The position numbers and the translations under genes are program-made. DNA of 64,000 nt from a bacterium. GTDB lineage: Bacteria > Cyanobacteriota > Vampirovibrionia > Obscuribacterales > Obscuribacteraceae. The stretch covers positions 39,191 through 103,190 of the forward strand of contig JAGOSY010000020.1 in the NCBI GenBank assembly GCA_018062085.1, given 5' to 3'. Below the pieces are notes generated by a model. That model searched no databases. It saw nothing but the letters and a program-made list of their open reading frames with translations, and was not told the origin of the DNA. This document shows positions 33,832 through 43,322 of the stretch, in pieces; within the stretch, counting starts at the first letter, position 1, and every line of letters starts with the position of its first letter.

Positions 33832-34440
33832 GCAGCAAATTTACCATTTATTGTCGGTGTTTCGCTCTATGGTTCAACTAAGTAAGGTCACTTGAAAAGT
33901 GGTTTTTCTGGCTATTAATCAAGGTTTGCATGGTGTCGGCCGCCGTTTGTAATGACCTGATCACTGCTACCGCGAGCTTAGGGTGACGCTATCGCTGCTA
34001 GTTGTTCTGCTGTTGAGCTTAAGCGCGTGCCATAAAACTTTGCCTAAATGTAATCGCGGCGTGAAAAATCCCGCTCGATTTCATTGAGTTTTCATGACAT
34101 CTAAACTTTAAGCACTTTTGATGTCATGATAATTTTGGTTTGTAGTGTTGTCAGAAGCTAAGAGTCTTTACGAGCACGGCTGTAGAGGATTTTAGTTGTA
34201 AGTTTTGATAATTGGCTTAGTACATTACGCGCCTGTCGTCACCTTGAGAATGAGAAGTTAAAGGTGATATTCATGAGTTATATACAAATTCTCTTTTAAT
34301 TTACAGTCACGCAGATAGAACCTACCCCCGACTCCTATCACTCAAATTCTCTTTCACCCCGCGTGAATTGTTGAAGGCTTGAGTTAAGAGCGGCAACCTG
34401 TCTGCCTTTCTAATGTCTAACCAAGAAAGAGAGAAACGTC
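33832..34440. promoter_or_regulatory. Long intergenic region with an inverted repeat
   Basis: About 600 bases with no supported gene between the leftward DUF3800 gene and the rightward ABC transporter. TCATGACATC (34092-34101) and GATGTCATGA (34120-34129) are perfect 10-bp arms with an 18-base spacer, an operator or hairpin candidate 310 bases before the transporter gene. AGAGAG lies near the start of that gene. Confidence 0.5.
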
Positions 34441-36126
34441 ATGAATGATATGACCAACTCGCTGACCTGGAAACGCCTCTATGCAATCGCTAAACCCTTC
34501 TGGGTTTCGTCACAGAAAGGTCGAGGAATCGCCTTGCTAGTGGCTGTTTTGCTGTTGCTCTTTGGAGTTTCTGCGGTCAACGTCTACATCAACTACATCG
34601 CTGGCAAGTTCGCTACTGCTCTGCAGTTGCGTGATGTTGGCCAGTACTATGTCTTCTTATTCACGTACGCAGCAGCATTGCTGGTGGCCACTCCCATCAT
34701 CATCTACTACCAGTTTCTGCGTACGAAACTCTCATTGGTTTGGCGTCGTTGGCTGTCACAACACCTGATCAGTCGATACTTCGCCAACCGCGCTTACTAC
34801 AAGATCAGCTCTGACCCCAATATAGACAATCCCGACGAGCGGTTGACCCAAGATGTGGAGACGTTTTGCAATTCTGCTGTGGGGCTGTCCATTGCTGTGC
34901 TCGATGCATTTATCACAGTAGTGAGCTTCGTTGGTGTGCTCTACACCATCTCGGCAATGCTCACCTTCGTTGTCATCGTCTACTCGCTGTTCGGCTGCTT
35001 TCTTACGCTCTATATCGGCCGCCGACTGGTTGACTTGCAGTTTCAGCACACCAAGCTTGAAGCTGATTTGCGCTACGTCATGACCGATGTGCGGCGCGAT
35101 GTTGAGTCGATTGCCTTTTACGGTGGTGAGCGGCGTTCTAAGTTGCAGGTTTTTCGCGCTGTTAAAGACGCCATCGGCAATCTCGAGCTGATGATGATTC
35201 TCAACCGCAACCTGGGCTTTTTCACCACTAACTACAATGCCCTTGTGGTGCTCATTCCTGCTGCAGTGATAGCCCCGCTCTACTTTGCCGGCGACATGCA
35301 GTTTGGTGACATCACCAGAGCTGGTATGGCCTTTGCTCAGGTTTTTGGCGGCATGACCTTGATCATTGGTCAGTTCATTGGCATCAGCGCGTTCACCGCC
35401 AACGTCAATCGTCTCGGCTCGTTTCTTGAGTCAATGGACGCCCTGGCTGGCAAGTGCTCGCTGCCCTGCAAAGAAATTGAACTGATTGAGTCAGACCGCC
35501 TCGCTCTCACTAACGTCTCGGTGCTAAGCCCAGATGCTACCCGCACACTGATTTCGTCATTGACGGTGTCTGTGCCAGCTGGTTCGTCTCTGCTCATCAC
35601 TGGGCCAAGCGGCAGCGGAAAATCATCGCTTCTGCGTGCCATTGCCGGACTTTGGCAAGCTGGTAGCGGACGTATCGAGCGACCGGGTCGGGAGAAGCTG
35701 ATGTTTCTTCCTCAGCGGCCTTTCGTGCCCAAGTCGACTCTGCGCAAGGCGCTGTGCTATCCAATGACGAACACGCGGCAGAGCGACACACAATTGTTGG
35801 CTCTGCTCAAGCTCGTCAATCTGCCAGATCTAGCACTGCAGTCTGGTGGCCTCGATGTCGAACACGACTGGCGCGACAAGCTCTCGCTTGGTGAACAACA
35901 GCGCTTGAGCTTTGCTCGAGTGATTCTGGCCAAGCCTGCTTACGCCTTTCTCGACGAAGCCAGTTCTGCCCTTGATGACGCCAACGAAAGACTGCTCTAT
36001 ACCCTGCTCAGCAGCGTAGGAAGCACAGTCATCAGTGTCGGTCACCGCAGCAGTTTGCTGGAACACCACGACACCGTCCTTGAGCTCAAGGGTGGCGGTG
36101 AGTGGGAGTTGCGCGCCTCTAAGTAG
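34441..36126 (+). CDS. SbmA/YddA-like ABC transporter, fused permease and ATPase
   Basis: A 561-residue half-transporter. Six membrane segments in residues 20-320 match the ABC_membrane_2 type found in SbmA/BacA, YddA and vitamin B12 transporters. The ATPase has Walker A GPSGSGKS at 388-395, Q-loop FLPQRPFV, signature LSLGEQQR from residue 481, Walker B YAFLDEASS from 501 and a terminal switch His (VGHRSSL). It works as a homodimer in the inner membrane. It leads a run of three glycosidase genes, so the substrate may be an oligosaccharide or related compound, although the family usually moves peptides or cobalamin. Confidence 0.92.
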   Translation: MNDMTNSLTWKRLYAIAKPFWVSSQKGRGIALLVAVLLLLFGVSAVNVYINYIAGKFATALQLRDVGQYYVFLFTYAAALLVATPIIIYYQFLRTKLSLVWRRWLSQHLISRYFANRAYYKISSDPNIDNPDERLTQDVETFCNSAVGLSIAVLDAFITVVSFVGVLYTISAMLTFVVIVYSLFGCFLTLYIGRRLVDLQFQHTKLEADLRYVMTDVRRDVESIAFYGGERRSKLQVFRAVKDAIGNLELMMILNRNLGFFTTNYNALVVLIPAAVIAPLYFAGDMQFGDITRAGMAFAQVFGGMTLIIGQFIGISAFTANVNRLGSFLESMDALAGKCSLPCKEIELIESDRLALTNVSVLSPDATRTLISSLTVSVPAGSSLLITGPSGSGKSSLLRAIAGLWQAGSGRIERPGREKLMFLPQRPFVPKSTLRKALCYPMTNTRQSDTQLLALLKLVNLPDLALQSGGLDVEHDWRDKLSLGEQQRLSFARVILAKPAYAFLDEASSALDDANERLLYTLLSSVGSTVISVGHRSSLLEHHDTVLELKGGGEWELRASK

Positions 36127-36153
36127 GCTGACGCTTTTAACCAATGCTTCTTA

Positions 36154-36179
36154 GGCCTGCCCTGATTTCAGGGCAGGCC
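36154..36179. other. Perfect hairpin between the ABC transporter and GH144 genes
   Basis: GGCCTGCCCTGA and TCAGGGCAGGCC form a 12-bp palindrome around TT. The following bases, ATATTTCT, are only partly T-rich. It may act as a partial terminator or an RNA-stability element that sets the stoichiometry of the operon. Confidence 0.6.
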
Positions 36180-36213
36180 ATATTTCTAATCTCAAAAACC
36201 ACATTCACAAGAA

Positions 36214-37689
36214 GTGGAGAACAACATGGGACGCCATAAATTACAAATAAGAGCCCCGCTTCTCTCGCGCATCGGGTCACCCCCGATTGGAGAAGAGGGC
36301 AAGAAGCGCGCCAGCAAGAAGGCCCCAACCGCAGCAAAGACGCTGCGTTCATCAGGGTCTGTTGTGATCGGCCGCAACATCAGTGCCAGCAATGACATGA
36401 TGCTCGAGAGGGTGCAGCGCGCACACTTTCAATACTTCCTCGATTATCAGGATAAGACCACCGGTCTCATTCTCGACCGTACTCGCCTGGACGGGCCTGC
36501 CACCATTGCTGGTGTGGGCTTTGCTCTTAGTGCCTATGGAGCCGCCAGCAAGCGCCTTTGGGTCAGTCGCAGCGAAGCCGCTGCCTACACCTTGAGGGTA
36601 ATGCGCACTCTGTGGAACGTTCCTCAGGGTGAGCAGGCCGAAGGCACGAATGGCTATCGCGGATTTTTCTATCACTTCCTCAACCCGGCTACTGGTACTC
36701 GGGCCACGGCGCCTCAGTTCTGGAATTCAGAGCTGTCGAGCATCGACACGGCATTGCTGATGGCAGGCGTTCGATTCGCCCGCTATTTCTACCGCGGTAA
36801 GTCTGTTGATGAGGTCGAAATTCGTGACCTCGCCGACAAGCTCTACAAGCGTGTGGAGTGGACTTGGCTTGTTCGTGACGACGGTCTGATTGGCCATGGT
36901 TGGACGCCAGAGGGTGGCTTGATTCCCAGCGTTTACGCTGGCTACAGTGAAGCACCGTTGCTTTATCTCTTGGCTCTTGGTTCGCCCACCCATCCGGCTC
37001 CGGCTGCTTCGTGGGACGCTCTTTTTGCCCAACCCGAGTTCTCGCAGCAGGCTGGCAAAACCTATGTCAGCATGCCAGGACAGCCGCTGTTCTGTTATCA
37101 GTTTCCGCAGAGTTTCATCGACTTTCGCGGTATTAAAGACAAGCTCAATCGCAAGCTTGGCTTCGATTATTTCGAAAACAGCAAGCGGGCGACCTTGGCT
37201 CAGCACCAGTATGCCATCGACAACCCCCAGGGCTTCCGTGGCTACGACCGCTTGAACTGGGGTCTGACAGCTTGCGACGGTCCCGGCGACTTTACTAAAG
37301 TTGTGGACGGCAAAGAACGCACCTTCTCTTGGTACAGAGAGCGGGGCTGTCCTGTTGGCCATGACGACGGCACCATTGCCCCCACCGCTGCCATCAGCTC
37401 GTTGCCCTTCGCTCCGATGCTTGTTCTCAGCACTATTCGTGGTTGGTTGAAAAATCGGCCAGAACTTTTCTCTATGCACGGTTTTGCCGATGCTTTCAAT
37501 CCCACCTTCGGCGCCAGTCTGCGCTCTGGTTGGGTTGACGCTGAGCGCATTGCCATCGATCAGGGGCCGATCGTGCTCATGATCGAGAACTATCGCTCTG
37601 GCTTGGTCTGGAACACCATGCGTCGTGACCCGGCACTCGTGAGAGCTCTGCGCAAGGCAGACTTTCAGGGCGGCTGGCTCTCGAAATAG
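36214..37689 (+). CDS. GH144-like endo-beta-1,2-glucanase (glucoamylase-like PF10091 domain)
   Basis: A 491-residue protein. From about residue 65 it follows the PF10091/GH144 pattern: RAHFQYFLDYQDKTTGLILDR, TIAGVGFALSAYG, GYRGFFYHFLNP, ELSSIDTALLMAG, DKLYKRVEWTW, GWTPEGG and GYSEAPLLYLLALGSPTHP. GH144 enzymes cut beta-1,2-glucans with an (alpha/alpha)6 fold. No clear signal peptide is seen; the first 60 residues are basic (SPPIGEEGKKRASKKAP), so export is uncertain. GGAG six bases before ATG 36214 supports the start. GH1 and another glycosidase follow directly. Confidence 0.88.
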   Translation: MENNMGRHKLQIRAPLLSRIGSPPIGEEGKKRASKKAPTAAKTLRSSGSVVIGRNISASNDMMLERVQRAHFQYFLDYQDKTTGLILDRTRLDGPATIAGVGFALSAYGAASKRLWVSRSEAAAYTLRVMRTLWNVPQGEQAEGTNGYRGFFYHFLNPATGTRATAPQFWNSELSSIDTALLMAGVRFARYFYRGKSVDEVEIRDLADKLYKRVEWTWLVRDDGLIGHGWTPEGGLIPSVYAGYSEAPLLYLLALGSPTHPAPAASWDALFAQPEFSQQAGKTYVSMPGQPLFCYQFPQSFIDFRGIKDKLNRKLGFDYFENSKRATLAQHQYAIDNPQGFRGYDRLNWGLTACDGPGDFTKVVDGKERTFSWYRERGCPVGHDDGTIAPTAAISSLPFAPMLVLSTIRGWLKNRPELFSMHGFADAFNPTFGASLRSGWVDAERIAIDQGPIVLMIENYRSGLVWNTMRRDPALVRALRKADFQGGWLSK

Positions 37690-37726
37690 ATTTACTAACT
37701 CTCTAACCACTCAACGAGGTATTTTC

Positions 37727-39160
37727 ATGAACACGAGCAAAAACGCAGGCACCACTTCTGGTGTCGTCGCTAGAACTGCGACTGTCGCAAAAGGCAACAA
37801 GGCTAGCCGCACGGGCTATGTCTTCCCTCAATTCAGCGCCGCCCACAGCCCTGTGCCGGTGCGTCGCTACAACTTCCCCAAGGGCTTCGTCTTTGGCGCT
37901 TCCACCTCGGCCTATCAGATTGAAGGCGCTGTGGATCAGGCCAAGTACGGCCGCGGCCCTTCGATCTGGGAAGACTACTTCACTGCTCGCCCGTTGCTCG
38001 ACAATGGCGCGGTGGCTTGCGATCACTACAATCGCATGAAAGAAGACGTGGCTATGATCAAGAAAATGGGCCACAAGGTCTATCGCTTCTCGGTCTCCTG
38101 GCCGCGCATTATTCCCAACGGAACAGGCGAAATCAACGAGCAGGGCTTGCAGTTCTACTCTGATCTCGTTGACGAGCTTCTGGCTCAGGGCCTCGAGCCC
38201 TACCTGACGCTCTATCACTGGGACCTGCCGCGGGGCATGGAAGCCATCGGCGGTTGGACCAGCCGGGCTGTTGCCGAACACTTCGCTGACTTTGCCGAAG
38301 TGGTTGTGCGTCGTCTCGGCGATCGCGTCAAGAAGTGGTGCACTTTCAACGAGCCAGAAGTGATTGTCGCCGGCTATATCGGTGACGGTCTTGCTCCTGG
38401 CTTGAGCAACCCCAAGCTGCGCGTCACTGTGGCGCATACGCTGATGATTGCTCATGGCCTCGCCACCAAGCGCATTCGCTCCATCAACAGCAACCTCGAT
38501 GTCGGCATCGTTGTCAACCTGGTGCCGGTTGAGCCTGCCACGAAAGCAGCTGCCAAGGCTGCTCGCAAGATGTGGCAGCGCAACTATGCCATCTATCTCG
38601 ATGGTATCCTCAAGGGCAAGTACTCTGACACTGTGTTGGAAGAGGCCGCTGAGCAGGGCGTTTCCATCACGGCTGAAGATATGGCGCTGATCGCTCAGCC
38701 CATCGATTATCTCGGCATCAACTGGTATCTGCGTTTGGTGGTCAATGCTCGCGGTCGCGTGATCAAGGTGCCTGCTGCTGAAGAGACGCTGATGGGGTGG
38801 GAAATCTGCCCGGCGGCTCTGACGCGCATGCTGCTTGCCATGAACCAAGAGTACACACTGCCGCCCATCTACATCACCGAAAACGGTGCGGCTTTGGCTG
38901 ATACCCATACGGCCACGGGCGTGCACGACAACCGTCGCATGCTCTACATCCACGAGCACCTCAGCGCCATTGAACTCGCCATCGCTGGCGGTGTCGACAT
39001 GCGTGGCTACTTCGCCTGGAGCTTGATGGACAATCTGGAATGGTCCCTTGGCTATTCCAAGACCTTTGGTATGGTCCATGTGGACCGTCAGACTCTCGTG
39101 CGCACTATCAAAGACAGCGGTCTTTGGTATCGGGCCATGATCAAGGCGAATCGTCGCTAA
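37727..39160 (+). CDS. GH1 family beta-glucosidase
   Basis: A 477-residue GH1 enzyme with a (beta/alpha)8 barrel and retaining mechanism. The acid/base is Glu209 in TFNEPEV and the nucleophile Glu385 in YITENGAAL. FGASTSAYQIEGA at the N-terminal side and GYFAWSLMDNLEWSLGY near the end complete the family pattern. An extension of about 45 residues precedes the barrel. It probably releases glucose from the oligosaccharides made by the upstream GH144 enzyme. ATG 37727 has GAGG seven bases upstream; the gap to the previous gene is 37 bases, so co-transcription is likely. Confidence 0.96.
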   Translation: MNTSKNAGTTSGVVARTATVAKGNKASRTGYVFPQFSAAHSPVPVRRYNFPKGFVFGASTSAYQIEGAVDQAKYGRGPSIWEDYFTARPLLDNGAVACDHYNRMKEDVAMIKKMGHKVYRFSVSWPRIIPNGTGEINEQGLQFYSDLVDELLAQGLEPYLTLYHWDLPRGMEAIGGWTSRAVAEHFADFAEVVVRRLGDRVKKWCTFNEPEVIVAGYIGDGLAPGLSNPKLRVTVAHTLMIAHGLATKRIRSINSNLDVGIVVNLVPVEPATKAAAKAARKMWQRNYAIYLDGILKGKYSDTVLEEAAEQGVSITAEDMALIAQPIDYLGINWYLRLVVNARGRVIKVPAAEETLMGWEICPAALTRMLLAMNQEYTLPPIYITENGAALADTHTATGVHDNRRMLYIHEHLSAIELAIAGGVDMRGYFAWSLMDNLEWSLGYSKTFGMVHVDRQTLVRTIKDSGLWYRAMIKANRR

Positions 39161-39289
39161 TAGTCTAGTGAAGATAGCATCAGTAAGCAGTTTTATTGGT
39201 GCTATCAACACAATCAAGGCTTAACACCATCAACTCGCTCACTAGCCTTGAGAGCTAGGGCGAGTTGGTGGTGGCAACCGGAGCACACA

Positions 39290-42200
39290 ATGCAAATCAA
39301 ACTCAATATCGATTCTTGCAAACTTGTTTTGAGTGATGGCGTCGAAGCCACACTCAGTCAGCACAAGCCCGATCGTGCTGTGCGTCTAGATTTCGAGTTC
39401 AACGGAGCCGGCCACGCCATTGTGCGTGTGCCTGTTGCCATCAAGCTGCCAGACAACTACGTCTTTCAGTTTGCCGTTGCCGGGCAGAGCCCCATCAACA
39501 CGCTGGAAATCAAGTTGCTCGACAAGTCCACCGACAATGTCTGGTGGGTGAATCGTCCACACTTCGCTTTCAGCGGCAGCAAACAGTTGCTCGTCAACAA
39601 GTCTCGGCATTTCTCTTATGCCTGGGGGCCGAGCAAAGAACCATTGGCCGATGTGGCATTCATCGACTTAACCTTGACCGCCAGCACCGGTGGCAAGGGC
39701 ACTATCTACTTCAGCGATCTGGCTTTTGAAGAGCGTCCGAGTTCTTCGAAGTTACTGGGTAAGCCGAAAGTTTGGGCCAGTTCTTCAAGAAAAGATGCAG
39801 CTAACGTTCTTGATGGCGACGACTATTCGCTCTGGCAAAGCGGCTTGAGTGAGCGCCAAGGGTTGGTTTTTACCTTCCCTGAAGTGCGTGAACTCAGCGC
39901 TGTGCTGATCGATTGGGGCGACCATCATGCTCGCAACTATCAGGTGCAAATCAAAGGTGCGCGCGGCGCGTGGCAAAACGTTGACACCATGATTGGTGCC
40001 GGTGGTGGTCGTCAGTATCTGCGCTTGCCTGATTGCGACATCAAGGCTTTGCGCATTGTCTTGCGTAAATCAAGTGGCGGCAAGGGCTACAGTGTTCGCT
40101 CGGTGCGCTTCATGGGGCTCGACTATGCTCCTAGCGTAAACGAGTTCTGGCGCCGCATTGCCCGTGACCATCCTGCTGGATTTTTCCCTCGCTACTTCGA
40201 TAACGAGCAGTCTTTCTGGACTGTGGTCGGCGTCAGTGGGGGCAGGCAGGAGGCCATTATCAACGAAGAAGGTCTGCTTGAGCTCGGTCGTCAGACTGCC
40301 TCAATCGAGCCTTTCATCCACGACGGCAATGAGCTTCTCACCTGGAAGCACGGTCGCCATGAGCAGCGCCTCGAAGACGGCTATCTTCCTATCGCTGTGG
40401 TCAAGCGCGTACACGAGAAGCTCGCCCTTGAGGTCAAGGCTTTTGCCGTCGGTCCACGCGACGACGCCACTCTCTATGCGCGTTACAAGGTCATCAATCG
40501 TACCGGCGTCAAGCAGGAAGGTAAGCTGTTCTTGGCCATTCGCCAGTTTCAGGTCAATCCGCCCTGGCAGTTTCTCAACACCCCTGGCGGCCATACACCA
40601 ATTCACACCTTCTCCCGTGCTGGAGACACGGTCTATGTCGGCGATAGTCTGAAAGTACGCACCCTCAGTCGTGCCGATGCTTTTGGTGCGACCACTCTGG
40701 CCACCGGCGACATTGTCGAACACCTCAACTACGGCCTCTTGCCCGAGTACGGTGGCCTGGCAGATACTCGCGGATTCGGCTCTGGTGCTCTGATGTACAG
40801 CTATGAGTTGGATGCTCATGAAGAAGTGACTTTCGACATCGCTGTGCCTTACACGCGGCATTCGGCTCTGCAAGAAGTTGAAGATGCCCTGACTGCCACC
40901 AAGCGTGAATGGCATGGCAAGCTCGATAACGTCGGTATTGATATTCCGGCAGCGCCTGAACTCAATGCCACGATTAAGAGTCAGCTCGCCTACATACTCG
41001 TCAACCGTGATGGTCCGGCGATTCAGCCTGGCTCTCGTTGTTACCGCCGCACCTGGATTCGCGACGGATCGCTTACCTCGGCAGCACTCTTGCAACATGG
41101 ATTTGTCGCCGAAGTGCGTGAATTCATCGACTGGTTTGCCCCCTATCAGTACCCCAATGGCAAGGTGCCTTGCTGCGTGGATAAGCGCGGATCGGACCCC
41201 ACCCCCGAGCATGACAGCCATGGCGAGTTTGTCTATCTGGTCATGGAATACTATCGCTATACCGGCGACAAAGAGTTCTTGGCTGGTATTTTTCCGCGCA
41301 TTCTCAAGGCGGTTGAGTACATCGATCTCTTGCGTCAGCAGAACATTCAGGCTCTTGTAAGTCGCGATCACAGCCTTGACCATTCTGGCCAGGTTCAAGC
41401 TCCTGAGCGCTCACATCTGCACTTGCATGGCATTCTGCCCCCCTCCATTAGCCATGAAGGCTACTCAGCCCATCCGGCCCATTCAAACTGGGATAACCTC
41501 TTCGCTATGAAGGGCTTGGATGATGCAGTTTCGGCCGCTCTGGTTCTGGGTGATAGCGACCAAGCAGAAAAACTTGGCACCATGCGCGATGCTTTCCGCA
41601 GCGACTTGTTGGCTTCAGTGAAGAACTCGATGCGCTTTCATGGCATTGATTACATTCCTGGGGCAGCGGATCTCGGTGATCTCGACCCGACCTCTACTAC
41701 AATTGGCCTCGACCCCTGTGAAGTGTTCTCGGCTCTGCCAAAAGAGCTTGAGCAGACCTTTGCCCGTTACTGGAAGTTCTTTCAGGAGCGGCGCGATGAT
41801 GTCATTGAGTGGGATGCTTACACACCCTATGAGTGGCGTTCGGTGGGCACTTTCGTGCGCTTGGGTGAGCTGGATAAGGCTCATGCGGCAATCGATTATT
41901 TCATGAGCCATCGTCGCCCGCGGCATTGGAATCATTGGGCCGAGGTAATTTACCGCGACCCACTCACTCCGCGCTTCATTGGCGATGCGCCTCATGGTTG
42001 GGTAGGTTCAGACTTCCTGCGCAGCGTGCGTAACCTCTTCGTTTATGAGCGCGATAACGCTCTTGTTCTGGCAGCAGGCATCAAGCCTGATTGGCTGGAC
42101 AAAGGGGTGTCGATTTGCAACCTACCGACTTATTTCGGTAGGCTCTCACTCACGGCTCACCGCGAAAGTGTCGGGTCGGATCCTTCGCTCGGCACTGAGG

Positions 42201-42421
42201 TCGTCTATGACGTCGATGGAACGATTACTTGCCCCATGTATTTGGCGGTAGGTGGAAGTGGTACGGTCAAAGTGACCGACACTGGCAAAGTTACTTGCAA
42301 AGTCACTGGCATTGGCAATGTCACTGGCAAAGTCACTGTCAACGGCCAGGCGGCGGAAGTACAAGACGGCATGGTGAGCATCAAGACTCTGCCAGCACGT
42401 GTTGTAGTCAGCGGCGTCTAA
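39290..42421 (+). CDS. Large multidomain six-hairpin glycosidase with discoidin-like domain
   Basis: A 1,043-residue protein. Residues 1-150 are a beta-rich carbohydrate-binding-like domain, about 165-285 a discoidin/F5-8C-like domain (WASSSRKDAANVLDGDDYSLW), and about 300-540 a beta sandwich. From about 560 to 970 lies an (alpha/alpha)6 catalytic-like region with YRRTWIRDGSLTSAALL, HDSHGEFVYLVMEYYRYTG and EWRSVGTFVRLGELDKA. This resembles glucoamylase/amylo-1,6-glucosidase-like proteins, but the exact GH family is not certain. ATG 39290 (CGGAG upstream) was chosen over an upstream in-frame start. The last 60 residues hold a short VTGKVT-like repeat. It is the last gene before a strong terminator. 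Confidence 0.88.
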   Translation: MQIKLNIDSCKLVLSDGVEATLSQHKPDRAVRLDFEFNGAGHAIVRVPVAIKLPDNYVFQFAVAGQSPINTLEIKLLDKSTDNVWWVNRPHFAFSGSKQLLVNKSRHFSYAWGPSKEPLADVAFIDLTLTASTGGKGTIYFSDLAFEERPSSSKLLGKPKVWASSSRKDAANVLDGDDYSLWQSGLSERQGLVFTFPEVRELSAVLIDWGDHHARNYQVQIKGARGAWQNVDTMIGAGGGRQYLRLPDCDIKALRIVLRKSSGGKGYSVRSVRFMGLDYAPSVNEFWRRIARDHPAGFFPRYFDNEQSFWTVVGVSGGRQEAIINEEGLLELGRQTASIEPFIHDGNELLTWKHGRHEQRLEDGYLPIAVVKRVHEKLALEVKAFAVGPRDDATLYARYKVINRTGVKQEGKLFLAIRQFQVNPPWQFLNTPGGHTPIHTFSRAGDTVYVGDSLKVRTLSRADAFGATTLATGDIVEHLNYGLLPEYGGLADTRGFGSGALMYSYELDAHEEVTFDIAVPYTRHSALQEVEDALTATKREWHGKLDNVGIDIPAAPELNATIKSQLAYILVNRDGPAIQPGSRCYRRTWIRDGSLTSAALLQHGFVAEVREFIDWFAPYQYPNGKVPCCVDKRGSDPTPEHDSHGEFVYLVMEYYRYTGDKEFLAGIFPRILKAVEYIDLLRQQNIQALVSRDHSLDHSGQVQAPERSHLHLHGILPPSISHEGYSAHPAHSNWDNLFAMKGLDDAVSAALVLGDSDQAEKLGTMRDAFRSDLLASVKNSMRFHGIDYIPGAADLGDLDPTSTTIGLDPCEVFSALPKELEQTFARYWKFFQERRDDVIEWDAYTPYEWRSVGTFVRLGELDKAHAAIDYFMSHRRPRHWNHWAEVIYRDPLTPRFIGDAPHGWVGSDFLRSVRNLFVYERDNALVLAAGIKPDWLDKGVSICNLPTYFGRLSLTAHRESVGSDPSLGTEVVYDVDGTITCPMYLAVGGSGTVKVTDTGKVTCKVTGIGNVTGKVTVNGQAAEVQDGMVSIKTLPARVVVSGV

Positions 42422-42441
42422 TTCCAAACATTTTTTCTTCG

Positions 42442-42489
42442 AGCAGGAAGAAGCTAGCAATAGCTTCTTCCTGCTTTTCTTTTTTTTTG
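42442..42489 (+). terminator. Intrinsic terminator of the glycosidase operon
   Basis: A perfect 15-pair stem (42442-42456 with 42461-42475, loop GCAA) is followed by TTTTC and a run of nine T's. It begins 20 bases after the last glycosidase stop. Confidence 0.92.
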
Positions 42490-42750
42490 CCTTTTTTAGG
42501 TGTTTTCGTCTTTTTTTTGGCCTTTTTTCAACTTTTTGGCACTTTTTGGCACTTTTTCCTAATTTTTTTTGCCTCAACCTCTTGAGATCTAAATCTCTAG
42601 CAGGCAGTCATTTGGTCAAGAATGTCTGTATTTGAGAAATAGTTGTATATACAACTATTTCTCTTTTAGAGCAGGCATCCAAGGCTTATACTTTCTCGGG
42701 TTGATCGGGTTGACTGCAAGTTTTAGCTCCCCGGAATTTTTCAAGCGCAG
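42490..42750. other. T-rich low-complexity tract and intergenic DNA
   Basis: From 42476 to 42575 the plus strand is almost entirely T with regular GGCAC or GGCC interruptions (two GGCACTTTTT units side by side). It extends the terminator. Beyond it, to 42750, no gene or clear promoter is seen; TATATACAACTATTTC and an AAATAGTTGTATAT inverted repeat lie near 42635-42663. Confidence 0.6.
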
Positions 42751-43191
42751 GTGTCCGTGTTCAAAATCTACTTCGCTGGCTCAATTACCGCAGGGCGCGC
42801 CGATCAGCCCATTTATGAGCAGATTGTCGACGAGCTCAGAAAATACGGCACAATAGCTACAGAATTAATTGGTAGTCCGAATCTTTTAGATGAAGGCGAG
42901 ACCATGAGCGACGACGCCATTCATGATCGCGATGTTGCTTGGTTGCGAGCTTCAGATTGCGTTGTGGCTGAAGTGACCAATCCAAGCCTTGGTGTCGGTT
43001 ATGAGATTGGCCTAGCGACTCAGGCCAAGATTCCTGTGCTCTGTCTCTATCGGGCATTGCCTGATCGCCGGCTGTCGGCCATGATTGCTGGTTGTAACTT
43101 AGTGCAGGTCAATCTTTACAGTGATGTAGCCGAGGTTGCCCCGCTTTTAACAGAGTTTTTCCAAAGCCTGAGTCTCAGAATAGGCAACTAG
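42751..43191 (+). CDS. Nucleoside 2-deoxyribosyltransferase/DNPH1-like nucleotide N-hydrolase
   Basis: A 146-residue protein of the DNPH1/RCL branch, which cleaves the N-glycosidic bond of 2'-deoxynucleoside 5'-monophosphates. KIYFAGSITAGR is the N-terminal phosphate/sugar loop, the Asp in DRDVAWLRASDCVVAE follows, and GVGYEIGLA holds the catalytic Glu. It lacks an ATG: it starts at GTG 42751 or GTG 42757, and the AGGTG ahead of the second is close. It may help nucleotide pool sanitation. It stands alone, downstream of the terminator. Confidence 0.88.
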   Translation: MSVFKIYFAGSITAGRADQPIYEQIVDELRKYGTIATELIGSPNLLDEGETMSDDAIHDRDVAWLRASDCVVAEVTNPSLGVGYEIGLATQAKIPVLCLYRALPDRRLSAMIAGCNLVQVNLYSDVAEVAPLLTEFFQSLSLRIGN

Positions 43192-43322
43192 TTATGCCCG
43201 TGGGCTCAGTTCTTTGGTAGCTTGACCGGGCCAGACCAGGTATTGGAATATGAGTGAAAGCATAGATTAATCGGCTATTTCTTGCCAATTGGTATTATGG
43301 GTAAGTTATTACTGGAGTCTTC

